From NCBI GenBank assembly GCA_937998865.1, contig CALLBR010000015.1, forward strand, positions 38,240 through 102,239: a stretch of 64,000 nt of DNA, in the 5' to 3' direction. Below are positions 53,495 through 63,828 of this stretch, in pieces (within the stretch, counting starts at the first letter, position 1; each line of letters starts with the position of its first letter). This DNA is from an uncultured bacterium (GTDB taxonomy: Bacteria > Nitrospirota > Thermodesulfovibrionia > Thermodesulfovibrionales > Thermodesulfovibrionaceae). Below the pieces are notes generated by a model. It was not told the DNA's origin, made no database searches, and saw nothing but the letters and a program-made list of their open reading frames with translations. The translations under genes and the position numbers were made by a program.

Positions 53495-55594
53495 ATGAAA
53501 GATTTCCCCTTAAGGGATTTAAATCCCGCGCAACAAGAAGCAGTAATTTATTGTGAAGGGCCCCTTCTTGTGCTTGCTGGTGCAGGAAGCGGAAAAACAA
53601 GGGTTATAACTTACAAGTATGCATATCTAACAAAAGTTTTAGGTGTTCCACCCTCTTGTATATTTACTGTGACCTTTACAAATAAGGCTGCTGATGAAAT
53701 GAGGGAGCGCATAAGTAAGATATGTAATGGTAACTGGAAACATCATTGGATTGGAACATTTCATTCACTCTGTTTACGCATTCTGAGAAATCATATTGAT
53801 CAAATTGGATATACTCGAGATTTCATTATCTATGATGAAGATGATCAGTCAGCATTAATAAAGAGAATACTGAAAGAATTCAATATGCATGAAGCTCTCT
53901 GTAAGTGTGTAGTATCAAAAATAAGCAATCTGAAATCTAATCTCATATCGGCAGAACAATATGCATCTCAAATAGAGGGCTACGAATTTGAGGAGAGATT
54001 AGGCAGAATTTATGCTAAATATCAAAATGAATTGAAAAGATACAATGCTCTTGATTTTGATGATTTAATATTGAAGGTAATAGACTTATTTAATGAAAGA
54101 GAGGATTTATTACACAAGTATGCAGAGCATTTCAAATATATTCTTGTAGATGAATTTCAAGATACGAACAAATCCCAATACGTTTTACTTCAACTCCTCT
54201 CTAAATATCACCAAAAGATATGCGCTGTAGGTGATGATGATCAAAGTATTTATAGATTTAGAGGGGCTAATGTTTATAATATTTTGAATTTTGAAAAAGA
54301 TTTTCCTAAGGTAAAAATAGTTAAATTAGAACAGAATTATCGTTCCACGAAATATATAATAATGGCATCTTCTGCAATGATATCAAAAAATTTACTTAGG
54401 AAGCCAAAATCTCTATGGACTGAAAGAGATTGGGGTGAAAAAATATATTATTGTCAATTAATGAATGAAGAAGAAGAGGCAAAATACATTGCTAAAAATA
54501 TAAAAGAATTATACCTAAAAGGTGATTATGAGTATAGAGATTTTGCAATTCTATATAGACTTACCCTTCAGGCAAGAGCAATAGAGGAAGCCTTGAGAAT
54601 GGAGGGAATTCCCTATCAAGTAATAAGCGGAGTAAGTTTTTATCATCGAAAAGAGATTAAAGATGTAATATCTTATATGCGTTTTATGCTAAATAAGGAG
54701 GATAATATAAGCTTTTTGAGAATAATTAATACGCCACCAAGAGGCATAGGAGCGTCAGCTTTATCAAAAATTGAAACAGAAGCAAAGAAGAATTCATGTT
54801 CTTATTATGATGCTATAAAAATGATGGTAAAAGATGAGAGCCTTCAGGAGAATCTAAAGGAAAAATTATCAAGTTTCATTAATTTAATAGAGAATTTATC
54901 AAGGAAAGAATACAAAACCGCAGCTTTAATGATAAAGGAAATTTTGAATGCAACTGGTTATTTGGAAGAGATAGAAGAAGACAGAATACAAAATGTATTA
55001 GAACTTCTCTCTTCAGCAGAAAAGCTTACAGTAAGAGAGTTTCTCGATAAGATATCTTTGATTTCTTCTGTAGACACTTTGGAGAATAAAAAACAGTATG
55101 TATCTCTTCTTACTTTACATGCAGCAAAAGGTCTCGAATTTTCAGTTGTCTTCATTGCTGGTTGTGAAGAGGGAATTATACCCTACTTTAAAGCAAAAGA
55201 AGATCCTGCTGAGGTTCAAGAGGAAAGGAGACTATTTTATGTGGGAATGACAAGAGCTAAAGATATGCTTTTTCTAACGACTGCCAAGCATAGAAAGCTT
55301 TACTCTAAAGTTCAAAACCAAGAACCTTCCAGCTTTATCAAAGATATACCAGTAGATTATTGCACGTGCATAAGAAAAGATTACTCTACCTTTAGTACCG
55401 CAAAGCAAGAGAAAGAAACAATAAAGGTTAAACCACCTTTTATGATTGGGTGCAAAGTAAAACATCCTGTATGGGGCATTGGAGTAGTAAGAGACTGCTC
55501 AGGGGAGGGTGAAGATTTAAAGGTGGTAGTGAATTTCCCTGGCATAGGAGTAAAAAAGCTTGCACCAAAAATTGCAAATTTAGAGAGGGTATGA
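53495..55594 (+). CDS. UvrD/PcrA-type 3'-5' DNA helicase
   Basis: A 699-residue SF1A helicase: LNPAQQEAVIYCEGPLLVLAGAGSGKTRVI (Q motif and Walker A), FTNKAADEMRERI (Ia), TFHSLCLRILR, ILVDEFQDTNKSQY (II), VGDDDQSIYRFRGA (III), QNYRST (IV), LTLHAAKGLEF (V) and RRLFYVGMTRAKD (VI). The C-terminal VKHPVWGIGVV...LKVVVNFPGIGVKKL is the Tudor-like domain of PcrA, so it is probably the main PcrA/UvrD helicase in repair and replication-fork handling. It overlaps gatC by 4 bases. Confidence 0.95.
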   Translation: MKDFPLRDLNPAQQEAVIYCEGPLLVLAGAGSGKTRVITYKYAYLTKVLGVPPSCIFTVTFTNKAADEMRERISKICNGNWKHHWIGTFHSLCLRILRNHIDQIGYTRDFIIYDEDDQSALIKRILKEFNMHEALCKCVVSKISNLKSNLISAEQYASQIEGYEFEERLGRIYAKYQNELKRYNALDFDDLILKVIDLFNEREDLLHKYAEHFKYILVDEFQDTNKSQYVLLQLLSKYHQKICAVGDDDQSIYRFRGANVYNILNFEKDFPKVKIVKLEQNYRSTKYIIMASSAMISKNLLRKPKSLWTERDWGEKIYYCQLMNEEEEAKYIAKNIKELYLKGDYEYRDFAILYRLTLQARAIEEALRMEGIPYQVISGVSFYHRKEIKDVISYMRFMLNKEDNISFLRIINTPPRGIGASALSKIETEAKKNSCSYYDAIKMMVKDESLQENLKEKLSSFINLIENLSRKEYKTAALMIKEILNATGYLEEIEEDRIQNVLELLSSAEKLTVREFLDKISLISSVDTLENKKQYVSLLTLHAAKGLEFSVVFIAGCEEGIIPYFKAKEDPAEVQEERRLFYVGMTRAKDMLFLTTAKHRKLYSKVQNQEPSSFIKDIPVDYCTCIRKDYSTFSTAKQEKETIKVKPPFMIGCKVKHPVWGIGVVRDCSGEGEDLKVVVNFPGIGVKKLAPKIANLERV

Positions 55595-55884
55595 TTATGA
55601 AAATATCAAAAGAAACAGTAAGTCACGTGGCACTTTTAAGTAGATTAGAACTTAAGGAAGGAGAAATAGAGCTTTATCAGAAACAATTAAGCAGGATATT
55701 AGAATATGTTGAAAAACTTAGTGAAGTAAATACCAATGATGTGGAACCTACATCCCATGTTTTGTTCCTAAACAATGTATTTAGAGAGGATAAGGTACAA
55801 GCCTCTCTGTCGAGAGAAGAAGCATTAAGGAATGCTCCAGATTCCACAGATAAGTTTTTTAGAGTACCTAAGATAATAGACTAA
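55591..55884 (+). CDS. gatC: Aspartyl/glutamyl-tRNA(Asn/Gln) amidotransferase subunit C
   Basis: A 97-residue GatC, the small clamp of the GatCAB complex that converts Glu-tRNA(Gln) and/or Asp-tRNA(Asn). It matches KETVSHVALLSRLELKEGEIE, QKQLSRILEYVEKLSEVNT and VEPTSHV, ending in APDSTDKFFRVPKII. GatA and GatB are not nearby. An ATG at 55597 (MKIS) is an alternative start. It is coupled to the pcrA stop (ATGA). Confidence 0.93.
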   Translation: MIMKISKETVSHVALLSRLELKEGEIELYQKQLSRILEYVEKLSEVNTNDVEPTSHVLFLNNVFREDKVQASLSREEALRNAPDSTDKFFRVPKIID

Positions 55885-55907
55885 CCTTTATAAATTTGGA
55901 GAAATAA

Positions 55908-56282
55908 ATGTTAAGAAGTTTTCTAAGGGCTAAAATTCACATGGCAACAGTAACGGAGACTAATCTGTTTTATGAAGGTTCAATAAGCATAGATTTAGAA
56001 TTATTGGAACTTGTAGGCATACTTCCCTATGAGAGGGTTTGGATAAGTAACATGAACAATGGTGAGAGATTTGACACATATGTAATTCCTGCTGAAAAAG
56101 GTTCAAGAATTATAGGTTTAAACGGGCCTGCTGCTAAAAAAGCAGCAGTAGGCGACAGAATAGTCATCTTTTCCTATGGTTACCTTAGAGAAGAGGAAAT
56201 AGCCAAACATGAACCAAAAATAATAATTTTAAATGAAAGTAATGAACCCATTAAAATTTATAATCCTAAACCAGGATATTAG
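55908..56282 (+). CDS. panD: Aspartate 1-decarboxylase precursor
   Basis: A 124-residue PanD that makes beta-alanine for pantothenate and CoA. KIHMATVTETNLFYEGSISID contains the Gly24-Ser25 autocleavage site that yields the pyruvoyl group; GERFDTYVIPAEKGSRIIGLNGPAAKK and GDRIVIFSYGYL follow. Length is standard. TTTGGAGAA precedes the ATG. No other pan genes are in the window. Confidence 0.95.
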   Translation: MLRSFLRAKIHMATVTETNLFYEGSISIDLELLELVGILPYERVWISNMNNGERFDTYVIPAEKGSRIIGLNGPAAKKAAVGDRIVIFSYGYLREEEIAKHEPKIIILNESNEPIKIYNPKPGY

Positions 56283-56305
56283 CCTCTATAAAATTTCTCA
56301 ATTTA

Positions 56306-56314
56306 TGCTAAAAT
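56306..56314 (+). promoter_or_regulatory. Extended -10 box abutting the DUF1828-like gene start
   Basis: TGCTAAAAT (TGn plus -10-like TAAAAT) ends 6 bases before the ATG at 56321, with no Shine-Dalgarno. The expected transcription start coincides with the A of ATG. Confidence 0.5.
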
Positions 56315-56320
56315 TTCAGA

Positions 56321-56983
56321 ATGGATGTAATAAGCAAAAAGGTTTCTTTACCTAAAATAGGTAGTGTAAAGATAATTTTTTATAGAGACAGAAGAAGAGC
56401 CACAAAAGATAAATCTTTCTTTTCTTTACCCTTTGAGGTTCAATTAGTTGATAAAACTGCTCAGGGTGAGATAATATATAGCCCTATTTTTCGTTCCTGT
56501 AGGATTCTATGGAGTTTTTCTCCCCCTGAAGAAAGAGAAAGGCAAGAAATTGAGAATTTTATAAAGGAATTTCTTTTTGGTACTTTAATGTCTGTTACAG
56601 AACCTCTAACATCTCAGGAAGTAGAGATTATTCTTAATAACTACAATGACTTTCTCAAAAACTCAATAAAATATAAAATTTCTGAACAAGGTAATTGCGA
56701 ATTAATTATTCCTCTTGGAGGCAAAGAATCAAAACAAATAAAAATCATTCTAAGAAAAAAAGACACTGGAGATTATGTTATTAGCGATGATGGGCTTATT
56801 CTAAGGCAATTTAGACCCCATGAAAGGGGACAGAGAGAAAAAGTAATTTTTGCTGCTAAAAAATTAGGCATTGAAATAAGAGATGAAGATTTATTTTTAG
56901 AGACCCCCTCCATAGACTTGTCGGTAAACCTGTATAAATTTATCCAAATAGTATCAGCTGTGTATTTTTTCTACTTAATGTAA
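56321..56983 (+). CDS. DUF1828-like protein of unknown function
   Basis: A 220-residue soluble protein. The C-terminal half (GDYVISDDGLILRQFRPHERGQREKVIFAAKKLGIEIRDEDLFLETPSIDLSVNLYKFIQIVSAV) has the Y-V-x-S-D-D-G-x-L pattern, helix and terminal helix seen in DUF1828; the N-terminal ~110 residues are unassigned. DUF1828 proteins are often found near phage or mobile genes, but no such context is present here. The start has no Shine-Dalgarno; a promoter box abuts it, suggesting a leaderless transcript. Confidence 0.6.
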   Translation: MDVISKKVSLPKIGSVKIIFYRDRRRATKDKSFFSLPFEVQLVDKTAQGEIIYSPIFRSCRILWSFSPPEERERQEIENFIKEFLFGTLMSVTEPLTSQEVEIILNNYNDFLKNSIKYKISEQGNCELIIPLGGKESKQIKIILRKKDTGDYVISDDGLILRQFRPHERGQREKVIFAAKKLGIEIRDEDLFLETPSIDLSVNLYKFIQIVSAVYFFYLM

Positions 56984-56985
56984 AA

Positions 56986-57014
56986 TTGACTTGTTATCCT
57001 CTAAAATTTTAACA
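56986..57014 (+). promoter_or_regulatory. Promoter abutting the dnaE start
   Basis: TTGACT (56986-56991), 17-base spacer, TTAACA (57009-57014), ending 8 bases before the ATG at 57023. No Shine-Dalgarno lies in between, so the mRNA would have almost no leader. Confidence 0.5.
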
Positions 57015-57022
57015 TTCATAAT

Positions 57023-60000
57023 ATGAGTGACCGTCAGTTTGTTCACCTCCATCTTCATACAGAGTATAGTCTTTTAGATGGCGCTATAAGAATTGATGAG
57101 TTAGTCCAGCAGGCAAAAGCCTTCAGTATGCCTGCTGTGGCTATAACTGATCATGGAAACCTCTTTGGAGTTATAGAATTCTACAAAAAGTTTAAAAAAG
57201 CAGGTATAAAGCCTCTTATTGGGTGCGAAGTTTATATGGCACCTCAGAGTCGTTTTGATAGATCAAAGCCCAATAAAGATTTAGGAATTTCAGAGGAAGC
57301 CTCTTACCATTTGACATTACTTGTGGAGAATGAAGAGGGATATGAAAATCTCACAAAGTTGATAACCTCTGCCTATTTAGAGGGTTTTTATTATAAACCT
57401 CGTATTGATATGGAGATATTAAGCCACTATTCTAAAGGATTAATTGCCTTATCAGGATGTTTGAAGGGCGAAATTCCATATCATATTATCCAAGGAAACA
57501 TTGAAAAAGCGGAAGAAACACTTAAAAAATTAAAGGATATATTTCAAGATAGATTCTATTTAGAAATTCAACCAAATAACATTCCAGAACAGGAAATAGC
57601 AAATAGGGAATTAATTCGGTTTTCTAAAAAATTCAAAATTCCTCTCGTTGCCACAAATGATTGCCATTACTTACGAAAATCAGATGCAAAAGCCCATGAA
57701 ATACTTCTATGTATTCAAACAGGGAAAACTATAAAAGACGAAAAGAGAATGAAGTTTCAAACGGAAGAATTTTATTTTAAATCTCCTGAAGAGATGTTTT
57801 TAGCCTTTAATGAAATTCCTGAAGCAATTAAAAATACTTTGGTTATAGCTGAGAAATGTAATTTCCAATTTAATCTTGGAGAGTATAAAATTCCTACTTA
57901 TCAAGTCCCATCTGGGTATACTCCTGAAAGTTACCTAAGAGAATTGGCAACAGAAGGTCTAAGAGAGAGATTCAAGGGCACTATTCCTGATGAATACATT
58001 AAGAGACTAGAAAGTGAATTGGCGGTCATAACAGAAATGGGTTTTGCTTCTTATTTTCTGATTGTATGGGATTTTATAAATTATGCGAGAAAAAATTCCA
58101 TCCCAGTAGGACCTGGCAGAGGTTCTGCTGCTGGAAGTCTTGTTTCTTATGCTCTTCATATAACTGATATAGATCCTATTAAATATGGACTTTTGTTTGA
58201 GAGGTTTTTAAATCCTGAGAGAGTAAGCATGCCTGATATAGATGTAGATTTTTGTAAGGATCGTAGAGAAGAGGTGATTAAATATGTATCGGAAAAATAC
58301 GGAAAGGATAAGGTTGCCCATATAATAACTTTTGGAACTATGGCAGCCAAAGCTGTAGTAAGAGATGTAGGAAGAGCAATGAATATTCCCTATGGAGAGG
58401 TAGATAAAATTGCAAAAATGATTCCTAATGCTTGTTCCTCTCTTGGCCAAGCCTTAGAATTAGAGCCAAAACTAAAGGAACTATACAAAAAAGATCCTAC
58501 TATTAAGGAACTTTTTGATATTTCTCTGAGATTAGAAGGATTAGCCAGACACGCATCCCAACATGCTGCAGGTATAGTCATCTCTCCAGAACCCTTAGAC
58601 AAATTCATGCCTCTTTATAAAAATCCTGGTGAAGACAGCATTATAACTCAGTTTGATATGAAAGCACTTGAGAACATAGGACTCTTGAAATTTGATTTCT
58701 TAGGACTTAAAACGCTTACAGTTATTAATGATATAGTGCAATACGCTAAAAAAAATAACAAAGAGATAAATCTTAATAATATTCCCCTTGATGATCCTGA
58801 AACTTATCAACTTTTATCTTTAGGACAAACAATTGGTGTTTTTCAGCTTGAAAGTAGAGGCATGAGAGAATTATTACAAAAAATGCAACCAGAGAGATTC
58901 GAAGACTTAATAGCTCTTGTAGCCTTATTTAGGCCAGGTCCCTTAGGAAGTGGAATGGTAGATGACTTTATAAAGAGAAAAAAGGGATTAATACCTATTG
59001 AATATGATTTACCAGAGCTTAAAGATATCCTTGATGAAACCTATGGGGTAATTCTATATCAGGAACAAGTCATGAAAATTGCCAATGTAATTGCTGGATT
59101 TACCATGGGACAGGCAGATGTATTAAGAAAAGCCATGGGTAAAAAAATAGAAGAATTAATGATTGAGCTTAAATCAGATTTTATAAAAGGGGCTTCCTCA
59201 AAAGGTGTACCTGAAGAAAAAGCAGAGTCTCTCTTTAACCTTATGGCTGCTTTTGGAAAATATGGCTTTAACAAATCCCATTCAGCAGCATATGCATATC
59301 TTTCTTACATTACGGCTTATTTGAGAGTACATTATCCCTTAGAATTTTTTGCTGCAAACCTCTCTAATGAAATGGGAGATACTAATAAAATATTAAAATT
59401 TTTAAACGAATGTAAAGCAATAGGAATAGAAATAAAAGGACCAGACATAAATGAAAGTGAACGATTTTTTACTATCACTGAGAATTCCATTAGATTTGGA
59501 CTTGAGGCTGTAAAAGGAGTAGGAGGATCAGCCTTAGAGAGCATTATTAAGGAAAGACAAAAGGGCAGATTTAAATCTTTGGAAGATTTTCTAACACGGG
59601 TAGATACAAAAAAAGTAAACAAAAAAGTGGTGGAATCACTTATAAAAGCTGGAGCTTTTGACTCCCTCTATCCCAATTATTCCCCTCATGAGTCAAGAGC
59701 TAAGGCAATGAATGAGATGAATTCCAATAAAGGAAAAACTATATCAAAAGGATTATTTCATATAGAAGAGAAAATTGAAGCTTGGGATAAGGAAAAATTA
59801 TTATCAGAAGAAAAAAATGCCCTTGGATTTTATCTAAGTGGACATCCCATAGAAAATTTAAGACCTTTATTGAAAAAGAAGAAGATCCTTTCAATCGGTG
59901 AAATAGTTGATATATGGGACGAAGAACTTTCAGAAGAAAAGGAAGATGCTCGTGAAGTAAGTATTGCTGGCATAGTGGAGAGAGTAAATAGTAAAGCAAA

Positions 60001-60430
60001 AGACAAGGGTGTAATAGGATATGTCACAATTGGAGATGAGACAGGAATTTTGGAGGTAGTCATTTATCCTGAACTTTTTAAGAAATTTAGAGAAATTTTA
60101 AGGGAGAATAATTTAGTAATAATCAAGGGAGTTTTAAGTAAAAATGGAGAATCAGCTAAGTTTTTTGCACGAGAGATTGAACAGATAAGAAAAGAAGATC
60201 TAAAGATAAGATATGAAATCATAGTGGAATGCCAAAACCAAGAGAAAGGGGAAGAGATACTTAGAAAAATTAGAGACTTACTTAGAAGAAGTGAAAATGG
60301 AGATACTAATCTATATATCTCTTTAGATTTTCCCGAATATTGTGTTACAATTTTAAGTCCCTTTCAGCCTTGTTCTGATTTGCCTTTTAAATTAAAAAAC
60401 ACAGAAGGATGTGAGGTAAGACTTTTATGA
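57023..60430 (+). CDS. dnaE: DNA polymerase III subunit alpha
   Basis: A 1135-residue DnaE, the replicative polymerase. N-terminal PHP domain: [17 protein letters not shown] and [15 protein letters not shown]. Polymerase catalytic region: [18 protein letters not shown] and [14 protein letters not shown] (the DxDxD aspartates near residue 405). The [17 protein letters not shown], helix-hairpin-helix and C-terminal OB fold ([18 protein letters not shown]) follow, in the normal order and length. It ends in a 4-base overlap with accA. The start is discussed under the promoter entry. Confidence 0.97.
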   Translation: MSDRQFVHLHLHTEYSLLDGAIRIDELVQQAKAFSMPAVAITDHGNLFGVIEFYKKFKKAGIKPLIGCEVYMAPQSRFDRSKPNKDLGISEEASYHLTLLVENEEGYENLTKLITSAYLEGFYYKPRIDMEILSHYSKGLIALSGCLKGEIPYHIIQGNIEKAEETLKKLKDIFQDRFYLEIQPNNIPEQEIANRELIRFSKKFKIPLVATNDCHYLRKSDAKAHEILLCIQTGKTIKDEKRMKFQTEEFYFKSPEEMFLAFNEIPEAIKNTLVIAEKCNFQFNLGEYKIPTYQVPSGYTPESYLRELATEGLRERFKGTIPDEYIKRLESELAVITEMGFASYFLIVWDFINYARKNSIPVGPGRGSAAGSLVSYALHITDIDPIKYGLLFERFLNPERVSMPDIDVDFCKDRREEVIKYVSEKYGKDKVAHIITFGTMAAKAVVRDVGRAMNIPYGEVDKIAKMIPNACSSLGQALELEPKLKELYKKDPTIKELFDISLRLEGLARHASQHAAGIVISPEPLDKFMPLYKNPGEDSIITQFDMKALENIGLLKFDFLGLKTLTVINDIVQYAKKNNKEINLNNIPLDDPETYQLLSLGQTIGVFQLESRGMRELLQKMQPERFEDLIALVALFRPGPLGSGMVDDFIKRKKGLIPIEYDLPELKDILDETYGVILYQEQVMKIANVIAGFTMGQADVLRKAMGKKIEELMIELKSDFIKGASSKGVPEEKAESLFNLMAAFGKYGFNKSHSAAYAYLSYITAYLRVHYPLEFFAANLSNEMGDTNKILKFLNECKAIGIEIKGPDINESERFFTITENSIRFGLEAVKGVGGSALESIIKERQKGRFKSLEDFLTRVDTKKVNKKVVESLIKAGAFDSLYPNYSPHESRAKAMNEMNSNKGKTISKGLFHIEEKIEAWDKEKLLSEEKNALGFYLSGHPIENLRPLLKKKKILSIGEIVDIWDEELSEEKEDAREVSIAGIVERVNSKAKDKGVIGYVTIGDETGILEVVIYPELFKKFREILRENNLVIIKGVLSKNGESAKFFAREIEQIRKEDLKIRYEIIVECQNQEKGEEILRKIRDLLRRSENGDTNLYISLDFPEYCVTILSPFQPCSDLPFKLKNTEGCEVRLL

Positions 60431-61422
60431 GATTCTATTTAGACTTTGAAAAACCCATTCAAGAATTAGAACTTAAAATTGAAGAATTAAAAAAGCTATC
60501 TGATGACAGCGACATTGATTTATCTCAAGAGATAAAAAAGATAAACAAAAAATTGAAGGATTTGCGAGTTGAAATTTTCTCGAATTTAACTCCTTGGCAA
60601 AAAACTCAGCTTGCAAGGCATCCAGAGAGACCCTACACCTTAGATTATGTCTCCATGATCTTTGATGAATTCATAGAGCTACATGGAGACAGAAGATTCG
60701 GTGATGATCCTGCCATAGTGGCAGGCATAGGAAAAATAGAAAAGCGTTCTTTTGCTTTAGTGGGGCATCAGAAGGGAAGGACTGTAAAAGAGAGAGTCTA
60801 CAGAAATTTTGGCCAAGCTCATCCTGAAGGATATAGAAAAGCTCTGAGGATAATGAAATTAGCTGAAAAATTCTCTATCCCCATAATTACGATGATAGAT
60901 ACACCTGGTGCATATCCTGGCATTGGAGCAGAAGAGAGAGGTCAAGCAGAAGCTATAGCCACAAATCTAATGGAAATGTCGCTAATTAAATCACCCATAA
61001 TAGCTGTGGTAATTGGAGAAGGAGGCAGTGGAGGAGCTTTAGCATTAAGTGTGTGCGATAAAATTCTAATGCTCGAATACTCCATATATTCGGTAATATC
61101 ACCAGAAGGTTGTGCAGCTATATTATGGAAGAAAAATTCTGAAGTAACCATAGAGGAATATGCAAAGGCTGCTGAAGAATTAAAACTAACTGCTCAACAT
61201 TTAAAGGATTTTAATATAATTGATGATATTATTCCTGAACCCTTAGGTGGTGCTCATAGAGATCCACAAGACATGGCAAAGAGAATAAAGGCGGCTATTT
61301 TGAATGCCTTTAGTGAATTACAAAATAAAGACATAGAAGACTTGCTAAAAGAAAGATACCAAAAATTCAGAAAAATAGGAAATTTTTGGGATACAAAAAA
61401 TAACATTAAAAAGAAAAATTAA
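60427..61422 (+). CDS. accA: Acetyl-CoA carboxylase carboxyltransferase subunit alpha
   Basis: A 331-residue AccA, one of two carboxyltransferase subunits in malonyl-CoA synthesis. The N-terminal [43 protein letters not shown] and the catalytic-region [18 protein letters not shown] plus [38 protein letters not shown] are present. The accD partner is not in the window. It overlaps dnaE by 4 bases, an arrangement found in many bacteria. Confidence 0.96.
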   Translation: MRFYLDFEKPIQELELKIEELKKLSDDSDIDLSQEIKKINKKLKDLRVEIFSNLTPWQKTQLARHPERPYTLDYVSMIFDEFIELHGDRRFGDDPAIVAGIGKIEKRSFALVGHQKGRTVKERVYRNFGQAHPEGYRKALRIMKLAEKFSIPIITMIDTPGAYPGIGAEERGQAEAIATNLMEMSLIKSPIIAVVIGEGGSGGALALSVCDKILMLEYSIYSVISPEGCAAILWKKNSEVTIEEYAKAAEELKLTAQHLKDFNIIDDIIPEPLGGAHRDPQDMAKRIKAAILNAFSELQNKDIEDLLKERYQKFRKIGNFWDTKNNIKKKN

Positions 61423-61747
61423 TTTCAAGCATTATTCTCTCCTAAGGCTTAGATGAAAAGATGTTTTGCTTAACTTCTATTAAGACAAAAATTTAAATAT
61501 ACTAATTTTGCCAGCAATTAACATGGGCAGTCACAAAAGCTGCATAATAACAAAGTGGTTTTTTATCTTTAGCACCCCCCATGAAGGAGATTGCTTACTA
61601 TACTTTCTTGCCTAGGCTATTCTTTAAAGGGGCAAGTTTATTAAGTTAATATTTTAAATCCCTCTCAATTTATTGGAACAGAAGGTAGACATGGGGAAGA
61701 AGGGACTTTATTTGGGAAGAACATTACTATTTAAGTTATAATAATTA
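61423..61747. repeat. Repeat-like intergenic region (accA-radical SAM gene)
   Basis: The 325-base gap shows no gene. GGAGATTGCTTAC (61588-61600) resembles the GGATTGCTTAGG unit at 48674; CTTGCC/GGCAAG near 61609-61640 is a longer-range inverted repeat. The pattern is weak, so it is called a decayed relative only on family resemblance. A promoter -10 lies at 61737-61742, just before the next ATG. Confidence 0.4.
61737..61742 (+). promoter_or_regulatory. -10 box abutting the radical SAM gene
   Basis: Consensus TATAAT ends 5 bases before the ATG at 61748 and no Shine-Dalgarno is present, implying a leaderless transcript. No convincing -35. Confidence 0.5.
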
Positions 61748-62806
61748 ATGCAATTTGAACCAAAGTGGATAGCTTGGGAAATTACAAGAAGATGTAATCT
61801 ACACTGCATCCATTGTAGATCCTCTTCGGAGAAGATTGTTTTACAACATCCTGATCCATCTAAAGAGGAGTGTTTTAGAATTATTGATGATATTACCTCC
61901 TATGCTAAACCTGTTTTGGTTCTCACAGGAGGAGAACCCTTATTAAGGGATGATTTTTTTGAAATTGCGGAATATGGAGGTAAAAAAGGTTTAAGAGTTT
62001 GTGTTGCTACAAATGGAACTCTTGTAGATGAAGAAATATGTAAAAAATTAAAAAAGTTAGATATTAAAATGGTCTCCCTCAGTCTTGATGGACCTAATGA
62101 AAAAGTTCACGACGACTTCAGACAACAACCGGGGGCTTTCCAAGGAACTATAAAAGCAGCTAAATTATTTAGAAATTATGACATACCTTTTTTAATAAAC
62201 TCTTCATTTACTAAAAGAAATCAGGACACAATCCCTGAAGTTTATAAATTAGCTAAGGAGTTAGGAGCTACTGCTTGGTATATGTTCATGATTGTACCTA
62301 CTGGAAGAGCAGAGGAAATTTTAGATGAGCTTATAAATAAGGAAGATTACGAAAAAATATTAAATTGGCATTATGAAATGGAGTTGGAAGAAAAGGATAT
62401 ACTTGTTAGGCCTACCTGCGCACCTCAATACTATAGAGTAATCTTTGAGAGATCAAAACAGGATGGCACAAAGTTTGAAAGACGCTCTCTTAAATTCTCA
62501 ACAGGTGGTGCAAAAGGATGCGTGGCTGGGCAGCTAATCTGCCTTATAAACGTAGACGGAGATGTAATGCCCTGTAGTTATTTTCCTTTACCTGCCGGAA
62601 ACATAAAAAAACAGTCCTTTAGAGAAATTTGGGAAAATTCAGAGTTGTTTAGAAATCTGAGAAATTTTTCCTCTTACAAAAATCGGTGTGGTTTATGCGA
62701 ATATGTTAATGTATGTGGTGGATGTAGGGCAAGAGCTTATTGCCTGCGAGATGATTATTTAGAAGAGGATCCTTACTGTAATTATATCCCAAGGAGACTA
62801 CGTTGA
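61748..62806 (+). CDS. Radical SAM/SPASM haem-biosynthesis protein (AhbD/AhbC/NirJ-like)
   Basis: A 352-residue radical SAM enzyme: CNLHCIHC (C-x3-C-x2-C binding the SAM [4Fe-4S] cluster) then GGEPLLR, and a SPASM-type C-terminal domain with [35 protein letters not shown]. Together with the immediately following hemE this fits AhbD (decarboxylates Fe-coproporphyrin III to haem) or the AhbC/NirJ steps of the alternative route via sirohaem. The exact step needs a tree. Its stop overlaps the hemE start. Confidence 0.82.
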   Translation: MQFEPKWIAWEITRRCNLHCIHCRSSSEKIVLQHPDPSKEECFRIIDDITSYAKPVLVLTGGEPLLRDDFFEIAEYGGKKGLRVCVATNGTLVDEEICKKLKKLDIKMVSLSLDGPNEKVHDDFRQQPGAFQGTIKAAKLFRNYDIPFLINSSFTKRNQDTIPEVYKLAKELGATAWYMFMIVPTGRAEEILDELINKEDYEKILNWHYEMELEEKDILVRPTCAPQYYRVIFERSKQDGTKFERRSLKFSTGGAKGCVAGQLICLINVDGDVMPCSYFPLPAGNIKKQSFREIWENSELFRNLRNFSSYKNRCGLCEYVNVCGGCRARAYCLRDDYLEEDPYCNYIPRRLR

Positions 62807-63828
62807 ACGATACTTTTTTAAAAGCCTGCAGAGGTATAAAAACTGACTATGTACCTGTTTGGTTTATGAGACAAGCAGGAAGATACATGCCAGAGTATCA
62901 GAAAATTAGACAGAAATATGATTTTCTAACTATGTGTAAGACTCCTGAAATTTCAGTAGAAATAACCTTGCAACCTGTAAGCATTTTAGGAGTTGATGCA
63001 GCAATTCTCTTTTCTGATATTTTAATACCCCTTGAAGGTATGGGAATTAAAATTCAATTTATAGAAGAAAAAGGACCTCGAGTATTACCTACCATAAGAA
63101 AAGCCTCTGATATAAATCTAATCAAGGAAATAGAACTAAGTGAAGTGGACTATGTCTTTCAAACAATAAAAATTCTAAAGAAAATACTTAAGGTACCTTT
63201 GATAGGATTTGCCGCATCTCCCTTTACTTTAGCTACTTACTTAATTGAGGGGGGTTCAACAAAGGAATTTGTTAATACAAAAAAATTTATGTTTTTAGAA
63301 GGAAAATCTTTTCATGATTTAATGCAACTTCTCACAAAAGCCATGAGCAAATATCTTGCGGAGCAGATAAAAGCTGGTGCTCATGCTGTTCAAATCTTTG
63401 ATACCTGGGCTGGAATCTTATCACCTTTTGATTATGATATATTCGTGAAACCTTATATTAATGAACTAATTAATCATTTAAAAGAGGTTCCTGTTATCTA
63501 TTATTGTTCCAATACAGCGGGGCTTTCCAGTAACTTAAAGGATATAAATGCTGATGTTTTGAGCATTGATTGGAGAATAGATATGAGACAGGCTGCTCAT
63601 ATCTTTAAAAATCAACCTCTACAGGGTAACTTAGATCCTTTGACTCTTCTTGGCAGCGAGGAAGAAGTTTTTCTAAGGGCAAAGAAAATTTTAATAGATG
63701 GTCAATTGGCAAAATCTCATATTTTTAATCTCGGCCATGGAGTAAATATAAACACCTCTGTTGATATGTTGAGAAGGCTTGTTGATTTTATACACGAATT
63801 TAGGATCAAGGAGGTGCCTAATGCTTAA
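62803..63828 (+). CDS. hemE: Uroporphyrinogen decarboxylase
   Basis: A 341-residue HemE that decarboxylates uroporphyrinogen III to coproporphyrinogen [25 protein letters not shown] (the UROD signature), [35 protein letters not shown], and [11 protein letters not shown]. The TTG at 62803 starts it, overlapping the radical SAM gene by 4 bases, with AAGGAG upstream. Pairing with an AhbD/NirJ-like enzyme is notable, since classical HemE belongs to the coproporphyrin branch. It ends by overlapping purN by 8 bases. Confidence 0.95.
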   Translation: MNDTFLKACRGIKTDYVPVWFMRQAGRYMPEYQKIRQKYDFLTMCKTPEISVEITLQPVSILGVDAAILFSDILIPLEGMGIKIQFIEEKGPRVLPTIRKASDINLIKEIELSEVDYVFQTIKILKKILKVPLIGFAASPFTLATYLIEGGSTKEFVNTKKFMFLEGKSFHDLMQLLTKAMSKYLAEQIKAGAHAVQIFDTWAGILSPFDYDIFVKPYINELINHLKEVPVIYYCSNTAGLSSNLKDINADVLSIDWRIDMRQAAHIFKNQPLQGNLDPLTLLGSEEEVFLRAKKILIDGQLAKSHIFNLGHGVNINTSVDMLRRLVDFIHEFRIKEVPNA

